A program made the translations under genes and the position numbers. From assembly GCA_947652115.1 (NCBI GenBank), contig OX393568.1, positions 22,445,831-22,509,830 on the forward strand: a DNA stretch of 64,000 nucleotides, given 5' to 3'. The notes beneath the pieces are model-generated. The model was given only the letters and a program-made list of their open reading frames with translations. It was not told where the DNA came from and ran no database searches. The DNA comes from Blastomussa wellsi (lineage: Eukaryota; Cnidaria; Anthozoa; Scleractinia; Plerogyridae). Shown here piece by piece: positions 56,743 through 64,000 of the stretch (the stretch's first letter is position 1; each line of letters starts with the position of its first letter).

Positions 56743-57282
56743 GGAGGCTGGAAAGGGGTTTCAGCTGTGTGCATGAGCTTTCATTGCTTGCGCTATCCTG
56801 AGATCCAATTGGAAATGGAATGTCAGTTTTGTTTTTTCACAAACATACTTGTCTAGCACTTATTTTTAAAAAAACAAGCATAGACGAAAAAAAAAACGTT
56901 ACATAAAATATTACTTACATTTAAATACATCAAACTGGTTTAACATCAAACAAGAAAACTACTAATAAAAATGGCTCCTCTGTCTAAATCAGTTTTTAGT
57001 TCTTTTTCCATTTTCTCTATCATTTGGTTCTTATCTTGGACTTATTTTGTTTCATTGTTATTTTTAACTATTATTATAAGCAATAACTACCTGATATGGT
57101 AATATTATTATCAGCAATTACTGATAATTAATCATAAATGTAATTAGTAAATAAGCAGTGCAGAAAGATACGTGAGAATATTGCCGGTATGTCTGACTCT
57201 CAGTTGTATTTTGGCCTTGGTTCACATGCAGAAAGTAGATAAATGGAAATGAAATTATTTCGAAAATTAGACCAAAAAATTT

Positions 57283-57352
57283 GACCGCTGGGCGTGAAGT
57301 GAATAAATATGGTCACGCGTGACCATATTTAGTCGCTTCATGCTCATTGGAC
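57283..57352. repeat. Perfect-core palindrome / foldback
   Basis: The core AAATATGGTCACG followed at once by CGTGACCATATTT (57,305-57,330) is a 26-bp perfect palindrome with no loop. Arms extend with few mismatches to about 57,283 and 57,352. Its form fits a foldback element remnant. Confidence 0.7.
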
Positions 57353-57616
57353 TAAGCAAACAAGTCAAACAAGGGACTGCTCATAGTCTATTCGAACATT
57401 TACTCTGTGACCTACCTTGACTTTCAGTATGCTGATTCAAATAGAAACATTTGGGAAAAAATTATGTTGTGGAATTTCTTGTAATTTATGAAGCGCCTTT
57501 TCTAATATAAAAATTTCCACAATACAGATTTTTCTAATATTGACAGACAAAGTACAGAACCTAGGGAGCTTGAACAACATGTCCCAGGTGAAGAAAGGGG
57601 ACTGGTGAGTTTACTG

Positions 57617-57686
57617 CAGTGCTCGACACTAACTTTGTAGCTTACTAGCCTCGTGGCTAGTTGGCTACCGTTAGTGTCGAGCCCTG
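57617..57686. mobile_element. 70-bp hAT-like mini-MITE by an SH2 exon
   Basis: The ends CAGTGCTCGACACTAAC and GTTAGTGTCGAGCCCTG form a 17-bp imperfect terminal inverted repeat, with TTACTG next to both ends as a likely target duplication. It sits 24 bp past the donor of the last recognised SH2 exon, inside the next intron or 3' UTR of the minus-strand gene. The insertion also brings a CTGCAG that could act as an acceptor. Confidence 0.6.
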
Positions 57687-57707
57687 GTTACTGGTGGTGG
57701 TAACCTC

Positions 57708-58295
57708 TCACCTGAGATATTCCAAAAGTGCATTTAAATCCGAGAACTTTTTTGAACTTCTGTGAAGGAATGCCTGTCCATCTTCTGCCACAGAAATCTG
57801 AATAAACACAAAGAAGGTTCAGGAATGAGACGCGTGTCTACCTGCATTATTCCTGTTATATCACATTAATCATAACTTTAACAAAATTCTTCAATCTGAT
57901 TGGTTCACCCTTCGCTTTGCCTAAATGTCCCTTGGATTTTGTTATAGTATTAATTGCTAACAGGACTTTGTGTTGTCCAATTCTGTCTGTTTCGTGATTA
58001 AAAAAAACAGATTCTGCTATCGTTTATCTGATTTTGTTAATCTCTTGAACTGGGCTCCACTCAGTCCAATTGCCATTATATATTGATTTACTATTAACCT
58101 TGAAGTTGTAAAGCTCCTTGTTTGAGTCAGCCTTCCAACAGTACATGGTTAGAACCTGCAAAAAAAGAACTGCAGTGACTAGCTAGAAGATTGACACTGA
58201 AATAAGGTCATCATCGTCACCATCATCCTCCTCCTAATCCTCATCCTCATCATCGTCATCATCACCCTCACCAACAACATCAACATCATCATCAA

Positions 58296-58328
<33 letters not shown>

Positions 58329-61300
58329 CAGCAACAGCATCATCATCATCATCATGCGCAATACAGAAGCCGTGTATACAGAAAATGGGGGAGGAGTAGA
58401 AAGGGTTGAATATGCAATAATGACTCAATGGCTAATCATAACTGTCCAAATCTGTAATCATTATCACAATGGTTCTCAATAAAAAGGAAACTCAGCCAGT
58501 GACTGATCAATCCAAAAAAAAGTCCTCCCCTATCTAAGTGGACCTCCTGGGAAACAGAAATTTACAGTTGAACATACCTTTGATCCAGTGGAAGAAACTG
58601 AATCACGAATAAGAAATGTACCATTCCTTTCATTAGCTGGAAAAGCTCTCACTTTACCTAGTAGAAATTCCTCAAAATCCTGTGGAGTGAAGAAATAGTT
58701 AAAATGTCTAAATTTGCCACTTTTCTGCAAGTGTACAACTAAAATCCCCTCAAGTTTCATTTGAACTTGATATACAAAGTAATCTTCAGAAAACAAAGAC
58801 ACACTGACAGTTCGATTAATTTCAAGGTAAACTTACAGATCTTGACTTTGAAGGTTCATCTTTTGGACTGACAGAAGTCTGATCAAAATTATGTGGACCA
58901 CTTGACTCAGCGAAAGAGTCATCCACTGGCTTTTTATCACACAATAAACTCTGTTTTTGTTCGCTAGACGAGTTATCTCTTTGTTCATCTTCAGTATACT
59001 GTGCTTGATTCTCGTCCTTATCTAGCACCTCTGGGGATCGGGCCACAGTAGCATACACCGGAGAACCCTCATTACCAGTCCCTGAGCTGTCATCAACCTC
59101 GTCACTTGGTTTAGCATCATGGATGTCATTTGAAGTGGGCTGAGAGACAACATCAGGTTCAGGCCCTTCCAGGACAGAATAAACTGGCTCTTCAGTCAAT
59201 GCTGTGTTGGTTTCTTCTATGAATTGCCTAGGGGGTTTAAGGGGTGGATGTTTTTCACCTGTATTAGCACTGCATGTTTTAACTTTAGGTACATTTGATA
59301 GAACATCCACAGAATCGTAAAATTGTCCTGGCTGATCTGCACCTTTCTCTTGACTGTCAGTTGACAAGTGTGACGACCTTCTTTCATTCTTTTTTCCAGC
59401 AGATTGGTGGTTTCTATCCCTCTGGGTTTCAGGATTCGATGGATGGCGAGATTTACTTGCTAGTAAAGCATTACGATGATTCAAAGAAACTTCGTCATAG
59501 TTTGGAATCACACTTGTGCGACTGGATGCCACACTCGTAGTGTCTTGTTGTTGGCTTGATCTATCTGCCAGACTTCCCGTAGAAGCATGGCTTGGAGCTG
59601 AAATTGAAAGTGAAGATGTTTGCATTAATTTACCCTTTTCTGTACTTGTTTTGAACTGAAGTTAGTGGACTTGAATAAGAGTCAGAGGTTTTATTGTCCA
59701 AATATTTATGCACCTTCTAAGACTATCATAGAGAAGGTAAAGGTAGATAATGTCTGTATATAAGCCTAGGCTAGTGACCCATCAAGCCGAAGCTTATCCC
59801 GGTTTCCTTGGCATTATGTGACTAAGAGTATTCCTTGCTAGTCCATTGCAGGGATTAACTCTAAAAAGAAGATTGTGTCGCTATAAAATATAATATTTCC
59901 CAAAAAAATGAAATTAAACTCTTGAAACCTCCACAATTTCCAGTCCATAATGTGCAGTGTTATCTAGAATCATTTTGTTTCTAATTCGTTGATACATTGC
60001 ACTTTGGTATTGCATATGTCGCAGCTGCACGTCTTAGAGTCTGCCATTATCTGTTGTTTTTGTTTAGGAGTGTTTGATGAGCTGAGATGTTGGTTTGCAA
60101 AAAAAATTAGAGGTTCTAACTGCTCTTTATAATTGTTTGCAAGGATACCTGGCATTAATAATGAAGAAAAGGTTTGTTTGTCCTATAATTTTCTATTTTT
60201 GGGTAGTAAAATCCCTTTGTGGGATACTCACATAAACACTGCAAGCAGAGATTGTGCAGTACAGACTAGAAATCATCTTTAACAGCACATACATAGCTGG
60301 GAGGCATAGTGCATTAGTGCGCTGGACTATGGATTAGATGGTCCAAGTTCCAGCCATGGCCAGGAAACTGCATTGTGTTCTTGGGCAAGACACTTTACTC
60401 TCACAGCGCCTCTCTTCACCCAGGTGTATAAATGGGCACCGGCGAATGTACTGCTGGGGGTAACCCTGCAATGGACTAGCATCCCATCCAGGGGGGAGTA
60501 GAAATACTCTCTGTTGCTTTATGCTAAGGAAACTGGGATAAGCTGCGACCTGATGGGCCACGAGGCTTGTATGCAGACTTAATGTACCTTCACATGCACA
60601 GCCAATCAGATGGCGTATTTTTTCAAAATATCAGGCAGTAGGTCACAATAAAAACCATAATACTTACATCTGACGGGTTGCTCCTCAACACCGCTATAAT
60701 CAGTGGCACCATAATTAGTATGTCCACCTCCTTCTCTGAAGAGGGGCTGAGGAAAAGAACAGGCAAGCATTAGAATCATCCAAAGAAGCATGATGAGGCA
60801 TGCTTCGTCCCACAAAGTAATTAGCTTGGATGACAGTTGCTAAGTTCAATTTCCTGTTTAATTTGACCTTTGGTCTGGTGCGTGTTGGTAAGTTCAGATT
60901 TGGTTGTCAACATTTGTCATCAGTGTCTGTTGAACTGGGCAGTAATGCAGTTTGTATGCAGTCTGTGACATGAACTGAGAGAAGTTTGTTTTCTGGGAAA
61001 TCACATTGCTCTAAAACCTGCACAATGCACACAGCTTTAGAAAATTAAAGTGCTCTGATGCCTCTGCTTGAAGACATGACTTGACATTGACTGCCAAAAA
61101 TGGACAAACAAAATCCTAATAGTGTTTTGGGATATCACTTTTCGTGCCATTATTGCATTTGTGGCGTGCTACATGTACATTGACTTCTGCACGCATCCAA
61201 TGTGAAGATTTAGCATTTATTCATCGGCAAGCTAGTTTTCTGAAGCACTTTTCATCTGAATAAATGACTGATATAGCCATAATTCATCCTCCATATCACC

Positions 61301-62668
61301 CTTGCAAAGTCTAAATGGTTTAGAACAGAGACAAAATTACAAGGATTAGTATGGAGTCACTGAAGCATGAAGGGTCAATATCTCACCTCAAATTGAAGTA
61401 ACATGCTGATGTTTGGCAAGTGGACATTCTTCATCATGTACTTACTGAAGATCTTAATGAGTCCCATAATTTCAAAAATTTAAATATATGTGACATCACA
61501 CTTTACCACTCTATTTAATAAATAATAATTCTCAGTGTTTTGGTCTAAATTTGAGGCTTTTTGATCAAATGACCTTTAAAAGTTATGTGGCGGATTCTTA
61601 CAAAATTTGAATCGCGACTGATTGTAGAATACAAAAATTATATCATCATGTTCATCAAGCTGCGGAGCATAATCAGTTCTTTGTTTTTGAAATTGGCTGG
61701 ATATAGCTATGTTTCTCGTTTCATCATCCATTGTTATTAACATGCCAACCAGAACCTAATTAGCCTGCGTTGCAAACGAAACTAAACCCAGTATAGTCCG
61801 TCTGTGAACCAGCGACCAGAAGCTTGTTCTGGCACCCCGCATGCATCTTGGGTTTTCTCTCGTAGCCTCTGATTGGTTCTTACATATGGCTGTTCTTTTG
61901 TGTGCCGTGATTGGTCGATAGTATCTTGCAAAAGCATACAGTCATGTAGTTACAAATTGAAAAAATCCAGAGACAAAATAAACATGGTGGCAATTGCGAC
62001 AAATTTTTGGAATTTTATGTTCGAGGCAGTCATAAACCAATTTGAACTGACTGAAATCCTTCCAGAACAACGAGAGCCATTTTTGAAGGCAAAGATGTGT
62101 TTGTAAATCTACCAACTGGCTTTGGATAATTGTTAATCTTCCATCACCTTCCAATAGTCGAGGATATAATTGTGCATTCCAAACCTTTGCGACTCAATGT
62201 CGATTGTCTGAAAGGGCATGTACTAAAACAGGAACACTGGAACACCACAAAACACGGAACAGCGGAACATCCCGGAACACCAGAAATTTATTGGCATTTT
62301 ATGGTATTTCTGGTGTTCCGGGGTTCCGTGTTTTGTGGTGTTCCTGTGTTCCTGGTTTTAATACATGCCGTATGAAAGAGAAACCAGCTAATACACTGTA
62401 CCTGATATGGATAAGCGCTTGAGCTGTCGTGGCTGGTGCTGTGAGTCAGACCTCTGGCTCGTGTTTTATTCCGTACTTTCCTGTGTACGTAGCAAATGAA
62501 GGCCACAAACGGAATGCCGACAATAATTAACGCGACAATGGCAAACAGCGCGTAGGCCCAATCAGTGTATTCACAACCGAGCGAATCGTCATAGTCGGTT
62601 GGTTTGGTGAGAAAAGGGCAAACTGTTTTGTTTCCAGTGCCCACCAAATTTCCAAGCAAAACCCTCAT
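57708..62668 (-). CDS. Transmembrane SH2 adaptor-like protein (spliced gene)
   Basis: Six coding exons join in phase on the minus strand: 62,668-62,402; 60,746-60,668; 59,597-58,837; 58,679-58,578; 58,155-58,099; 57,797-57,712. Each internal junction has AG and GT signals, and the codon phases agree (0, 1, 0, 0, 0). The predicted product is about 451 residues: short ectodomain without a signal peptide, one membrane helix, a long tail with several tyrosine motifs, and a C-terminal SH2 domain. Reading on past the last donor gives AGG TGA, so the protein may end ...LLEYLR. But CAG|GTGAG is a strong donor, so a further small exon is possible. The first ATG in frame is at 62,668, with an upstream in-frame TGA at 62,767. 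The likely role is a membrane-anchored phosphotyrosine scaffold. The layout recalls LAT/PAG/LAX-type adaptors, but those lack an SH2 domain. The function is inferred; I know no named orthologue. Confidence 0.8.
57712..57797 (-). CDS. SH2 exon, C-terminal part (exon 6)
   Basis: Follows GTTTATTCAG and reads ISVAEDGQAFLHRSSKKFSD, then LNALLEYL, ending in phase 2 at CAG|GTGAGAG. This is the SH2 strand D to helix B region: an [HY][FY]K-I junction with the previous exon, then the F-x-D-L-x-x-L-L-x-Y pattern that usually reads FxSLxxLVxxY. The fit of both phase and domain order makes the exon secure. Confidence 0.8.
58099..58155 (-). CDS. SH2 exon, central strands (exon 5)
   Basis: A 57-bp phase-0 exon after TTCTTTTTTTGCAG, reading VLTMYCWKADSNKELYNFK, then AAG|GTTAAT. 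It supplies the SH2 strands C and D (normally ...LSVR...HYKI). The donor is weaker than the others. If it is skipped or read through, the frame meets TAA after about 26 codons. Confidence 0.75.
58180..58355. repeat. (ATC/CAT)n microsatellite
   Basis: Imperfect trinucleotide run dominated by CAT/ATC with CAG and CAC interruptions, inside the intron between the two central SH2 exons. Open frames across it (poly-Met, poly-Asp) are simple-repeat artefacts. Length variation is likely between individuals. Confidence 0.9.
58578..58679 (-). CDS. SH2 exon with FLIRDS motif (exon 4)
   Basis: A 102-bp phase-0 exon after TTCTTCACTCCACAG. It encodes DFEEFLLGKVRAF, then NGTFLIRDSVSSTGSK. FLIRDS (about 391-396 of the joined protein) is the SH2 signature FLVRxS, with the phosphotyrosine-binding arginine at about 394. 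The usual N-terminal Trp-x-x-Gly of SH2 is not seen. An alternative in-frame acceptor at 58,725 (ACTTGCAG) would add 15 residues ending NYFFTPQ, which could supply part of the first strand. The downstream acceptor has the better pyrimidine tract. Confidence 0.85.
58837..59597 (-). CDS. Cytoplasmic tail exon with Tyr motifs (exon 3)
   Basis: A 761-bp exon starting in phase 1 after TTTCAATTTCAG and ending TCT|GTAAGT. It encodes a disordered Ser-, Asp-, Glu- and Gln-rich tail. Candidate phosphotyrosine motifs (approximate numbering in the joined protein) are NYDEV (Tyr149), FYDSV (209), VYSVL (255), VYATV (297) and QYTED (316). PPLKPPR at about 233-239 fits a class II SH3 ligand (PxxPxR). The YxxV/L sites resemble SH2-binding sites; they do not fit ITIM or ITAM spacing. 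An ATG in frame (MQTSS) lies within the upstream intron, so a soluble form from an alternative promoter is conceivable but unsupported. Confidence 0.85.
59764..59861 (-). mobile_element. SINE 3' fragment, inverted
   Basis: The complement matches the 3' half of the SINE at 56,304-56,595: GTCCATTGCAGGGATT-like reversed sequence, AACCGGGATAAGCT-like sequence and TGATGGGTCACTAGCC. It is a 5'-truncated copy in reverse orientation within an intron of the SH2 gene. Confidence 0.75.
60298..60580 (+). mobile_element. Second SINE copy, older
   Basis: Same family as 56,304-56,595, starting TGGGAGGCATAG and ending GGGCCACGAGGC, TTGTATGCAGACTT. The box A region is altered (GCATTAGTGCG) and box B reads AGTTCCAGCC, so the Pol III promoter is probably weakened. 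No target duplication was found. It lies in the intron between exons 2 and 3 of the minus-strand SH2 gene, in the opposite orientation to the gene. Confidence 0.85.
60668..60746 (-). CDS. Juxtamembrane linker exon (exon 2)
   Basis: A 79-bp exon bounded by CTTTTCCTCAG and AGAT|GTAAGT. It starts in phase 0 and ends in phase 1, matching both neighbours. It reads PLFREGGGHTNYG, then ATDYSGVEEQPVR, giving two further tyrosines (about 101 and 106) in a glycine-rich linker next to the membrane. Confidence 0.75.
60820..61980. other. Intron 1 interior of the SH2 gene
   Basis: AT-rich, no exon recognised. From about 61,750 the sequence changes character (TTAGCCTGCGTTGCAAACG, then ATTGG boxes near 61,871 and 61,910). 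That may be the upstream part of the inserted sequence carrying the helicase relic. Confidence 0.4.
61984..62195 (+). pseudogene. RecQ-like helicase fragment, frameshifted
   Basis: The plus strand reads ATG...FEAVINQFELTEILPEQREPF, the Q-motif-like start of RecQ helicases. After a frameshift near 62,085 it reads FEGKDVFVNLPTGFG, a Walker A (motif I) sequence. After another break near 62,128 it reads LIFHHLPIVEDII. The order matches the first 70 or so residues of a RecQ/DEAH-type helicase, but the lysine and serine ending GKS/GKT are lost at the second break. It lies antisense in intron 1 of the SH2 gene. Corals carry many such helicase-like copies; this one is broken. Confidence 0.75.
62224..62360. 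mobile_element. Foldback of GGAACA-rich arms
   Basis: Inverted repeat. The left arm (62,224-62,287) reads TAAAACAGGAACACTGG, then AACACCACAAAACACGG, then CCGGAACACCAGAAAT. The right arm (62,305-62,360) is its complement, apart from an 11-bp indel and a few mismatches, around a loop of about 17 bp. It follows the helicase relic directly and lies 42 bp from the donor of exon 1, inside intron 1. Confidence 0.8.
62402..62668 (-). CDS. Ectodomain and membrane helix exon (exon 1)
   Basis: Encodes 89 residues starting MRVLLGNLVG. The ectodomain is about 36 residues with Cys17, Cys32 and an NKT glycosylation sequon at 13-15. The helix is about residues 37-60 (WAYALFAIVALIIVGIPF then VAFICY). The basic stretch HRKVRNKTRAR follows, so the positive-inside rule puts the C terminus in the cytosol. 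Cys59 at the inner membrane face could be palmitoylated, as in LAT-type adaptors. The exon ends CAG|GTACAG in phase 0. ATG context is A at -3. An upstream open frame of 38 codons (ATG at 62,867) ends at 62,751 in another frame and has a hydrophobic start; joining it would need an intron too short to be credible. Confidence 0.75.
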
Positions 62669-63006
62669 GTTAACGCAACGGCAGTACTGGGTTGGCAGGA
62701 CAAGAAATTCCAATTTCCTTCCAACAGGTTTTAGCACACGTACTTCCGACTCAGCTTCGTTCAGTCATCACCTCTGAAATGCATAATCCTTGCATACATA
62801 CACAAAGCAATTGCGTGTTAAGAAAAGCTGCGCTGATCAGATGTACCGCGGGCTCGACTAAAACCATTTTCTAAAGGACTGTCTCATTGGCTATTGCTAA
62901 ATTTTTCTTATTACCTTGCAGCCAATAGAAAGTGCTTTTACATTGTCCGCGTTCACTCGTGTTTTAAATCTTCTAAGTTGTACGTGGTTCTATCGAGAAG
63001 GTAAAG
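62669..63006. promoter_or_regulatory. Bidirectional promoter region
   Basis: The 338 bp between the divergent ATGs of the SH2 gene (minus) and the POLDIP3-like gene (plus). ATTGG at 62,886-62,890 and CCAAT at 62,922-62,926 are two NF-Y-type boxes in opposite orientation, a common feature of bidirectional promoters. No TATA box is placed usefully. An acceptor-like TTATTACCTTGCAG ends at 62,921 on the plus strand but lies upstream of in-frame stops, so it would at most splice the 5' UTR. Confidence 0.55.
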
Positions 63007-64000
63007 ATGTTTAAAAAGAAAATTAGAAGCGGGAAAGCTTTGCAAAGCGGACGAAAAGTAGGTGTAGGTGTTGGGGGATCTAAAAATTCTAAAAAAATAC
63101 AAGATCTGCGAACTACTTTAGCCCAAAAGCAGGTGACAAAGAGTCAAGCTGTTCGCCCGCTCACCGCCAGATCGAAAGACAGAAGTGTGGGCGACGCGCG
63201 GCAGAAGATTTCTACGAAGAAGAAAATCTTCGGTAAACCTCTTGTTCGTTCCATTTCTTTGCTAGATGAACACAGGAAAGAACAAAGGCAAAATTTACAC
63301 CAGCAAAATAGGTCGCTCACGCTTTCAACTGGTGGCCTCATTCAAATAACAGCAAAGCAGGAATTGCCGCCAGATCGATCAGCGACAATGATGGGGGATT
63401 CGATCCGTATCACAGCAAAGGTCGAACGGAGTAAAGAAGATTTAGATCGAGAAGCAAACATCATCGCCGGGTATCTTACAGTAACGGCTAAGAACAAAGA
63501 AGCGAAAAGAAAAGAGAGAGAAAACGAGGTGAAAAAGCGGGAGAGACAAAACGAGGCAAGGAGAAGGGAGCGCGAGAGGAATGCGAAAAGAAGAGAGAAG
63601 GAGAGAAGAGGCCAGACTTTGTACAGTCAAATGGCTGCCGAAAATAGCTTCGATGCAGCAAACAAATCCCAGTTCGACAGTGATGACAGATTTAGAGACA
63701 GTGTATTTGAGGGGAGACTAGATCACAGTCTGAGAAGCAACAGCATGCAGACAGAAAAGGCACCAATGTCATCTAAGCAGGAGACACCTTCAAGCTGTAG
63801 AATCACAGTGTCCAATTTACACCCATTAGTCACTCAACAAGATGTTGAAGAACTATTTGGTGTTGTTGGTGATTTGAGGAGTTGTAAAATGCTTGGCAGG
63901 GGAACTGCGGAGGTGGTGTATGTACGGAAAGAAGATGCAATGTATGCTTTGAGCAGATATCATAACCGCAAACTTGATGGTCAGCCCATGCAGTGCAAAT
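63007..64000 (+). CDS. POLDIP3: POLDIP3/SKAR-like RRM protein, 3' end off window
   Basis: An open frame of 331 codons from ATG 63,007 to the window end. In-frame TAA codons at 62,965 and 62,974 fix the start. It has a basic N terminus (KKKIRSGK, GVGVGG), GDARQKI at about 62-68 (a DARxK motif repeated in vertebrate SKAR), a K/R/E-rich helix at about 165-203, and an RRM from about 264. The RRM reads RITVSNLHPLVTQQDVEELF, then GTAEVVYVRKEDAMYAL, then LDGQPMQCK. The NLHP...AEVV...LDGQPM pattern is typical of POLDIP3/SKAR, an mRNA-export and exon-junction adaptor linked to S6K1 signalling. Three (I/V)TAK repeats sit at 114-117, 135-138 and 159-162. There is no intron in 994 bp, although vertebrate genes have several. 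The vertebrate N-terminal UAP56-binding LDELI-type motif is not evident. Confidence 0.88.
   Translation, partial: MFKKKIRSGKALQSGRKVGVGVGGSKNSKKIQDLRTTLAQKQVTKSQAVRPLTARSKDRSVGDARQKISTKKKIFGKPLVRSISLLDEHRKEQRQNLHQQNRSLTLSTGGLIQITAKQELPPDRSATMMGDSIRITAKVERSKEDLDREANIIAGYLTVTAKNKEAKRKERENEVKKRERQNEARRRERERNAKRREKERRGQTLYSQMAAENSFDAANKSQFDSDDRFRDSVFEGRLDHSLRSNSMQTEKAPMSSKQETPSSCRITVSNLHPLVTQQDVEELFGVVGDLRSCKMLGRGTAEVVYVRKEDAMYALSRYHNRKLDGQPMQCK

Noticed and set aside
58179..58428. Poly-Met and poly-Asp/Ala proteins
   Set aside because: They are translations of the CAT/ATC microsatellite inside an intron.
58837..59597. ITIM or ITAM motifs in the tail
   Set aside because: Position -2 is Pro or Gln rather than S/I/V/L, and the YxxL/I spacing does not fit an ITAM.
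62130..62422. Plus-strand open frames across the GGAACA foldback
   Set aside because: They run from the helicase relic into the inverted repeat, and no domain continues.
62751..62867. Upstream 38-codon frame as the signal peptide of the SH2 gene
   Set aside because: It is in a different frame, and linking it needs an intron of about 30-45 bp, which is too short. It may act as an upstream open frame.
63144..63630. Minus-strand open frames opposite the POLDIP3-like gene
   Set aside because: They are antisense shadows of a well-supported coding frame.

Overview
The window is eukaryotic DNA, most likely from a cnidarian and probably a stony coral. The support is spliced genes with GT/AG introns, an animal rhodopsin-family GPCR, an SH2-domain gene, a POLDIP3/SKAR-type gene, a tRNA-derived SINE with a perfect target-site duplication, and many short foldback/TIR elements of the kind common in coral genomes. 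The taxonomic call is inference; no marker gene fixes the species.

Layout. About 45-45,510 is one satellite array of a 35-bp unit. The main block (about 206-44,850, roughly 1,275 units) has one orientation and carries long higher-order duplications, including a nearly identical 3,746-bp tandem pair. It is capped on both sides by short, diverged stretches of the same unit in the opposite orientation (about 46-205 and 44,850-45,510). The consensus unit has a 14-bp perfect palindrome and no CpG. I see no gene in the array. At 46,090-47,070 (minus) lies a single-coding-exon class A GPCR, with a splice acceptor in its 5' UTR. From 47.1 to 57.6 kb there is AT-rich DNA with several nonautonomous elements (a hAT-like MITE, a TTAA-type MITE split by a SINE, and foldbacks) and a few exon-like stretches that I cannot assign.

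57.7-62.67 kb (minus) holds the most interesting gene. Its exons join in phase into a single-pass transmembrane protein of about 451 residues: a short ectodomain, one membrane helix, a long tail with several Yxx(V/L) motifs and a PxxPxR motif, and a C-terminal SH2 domain. It looks like a lymphocyte-type transmembrane adaptor (LAT/PAG/LAX style) that carries its own SH2 domain. Its first intron contains a frameshifted RecQ-like helicase relic and a strong foldback. Its ATG lies 338 bp from that of a divergent plus-strand gene (63,007 to the window end) encoding a POLDIP3/SKAR-like RRM protein. The two share a presumptive bidirectional promoter with inverted CCAAT boxes.

The genes do not form an operon. 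The only regulatory link the sequence suggests is the head-to-head pair at the right end.
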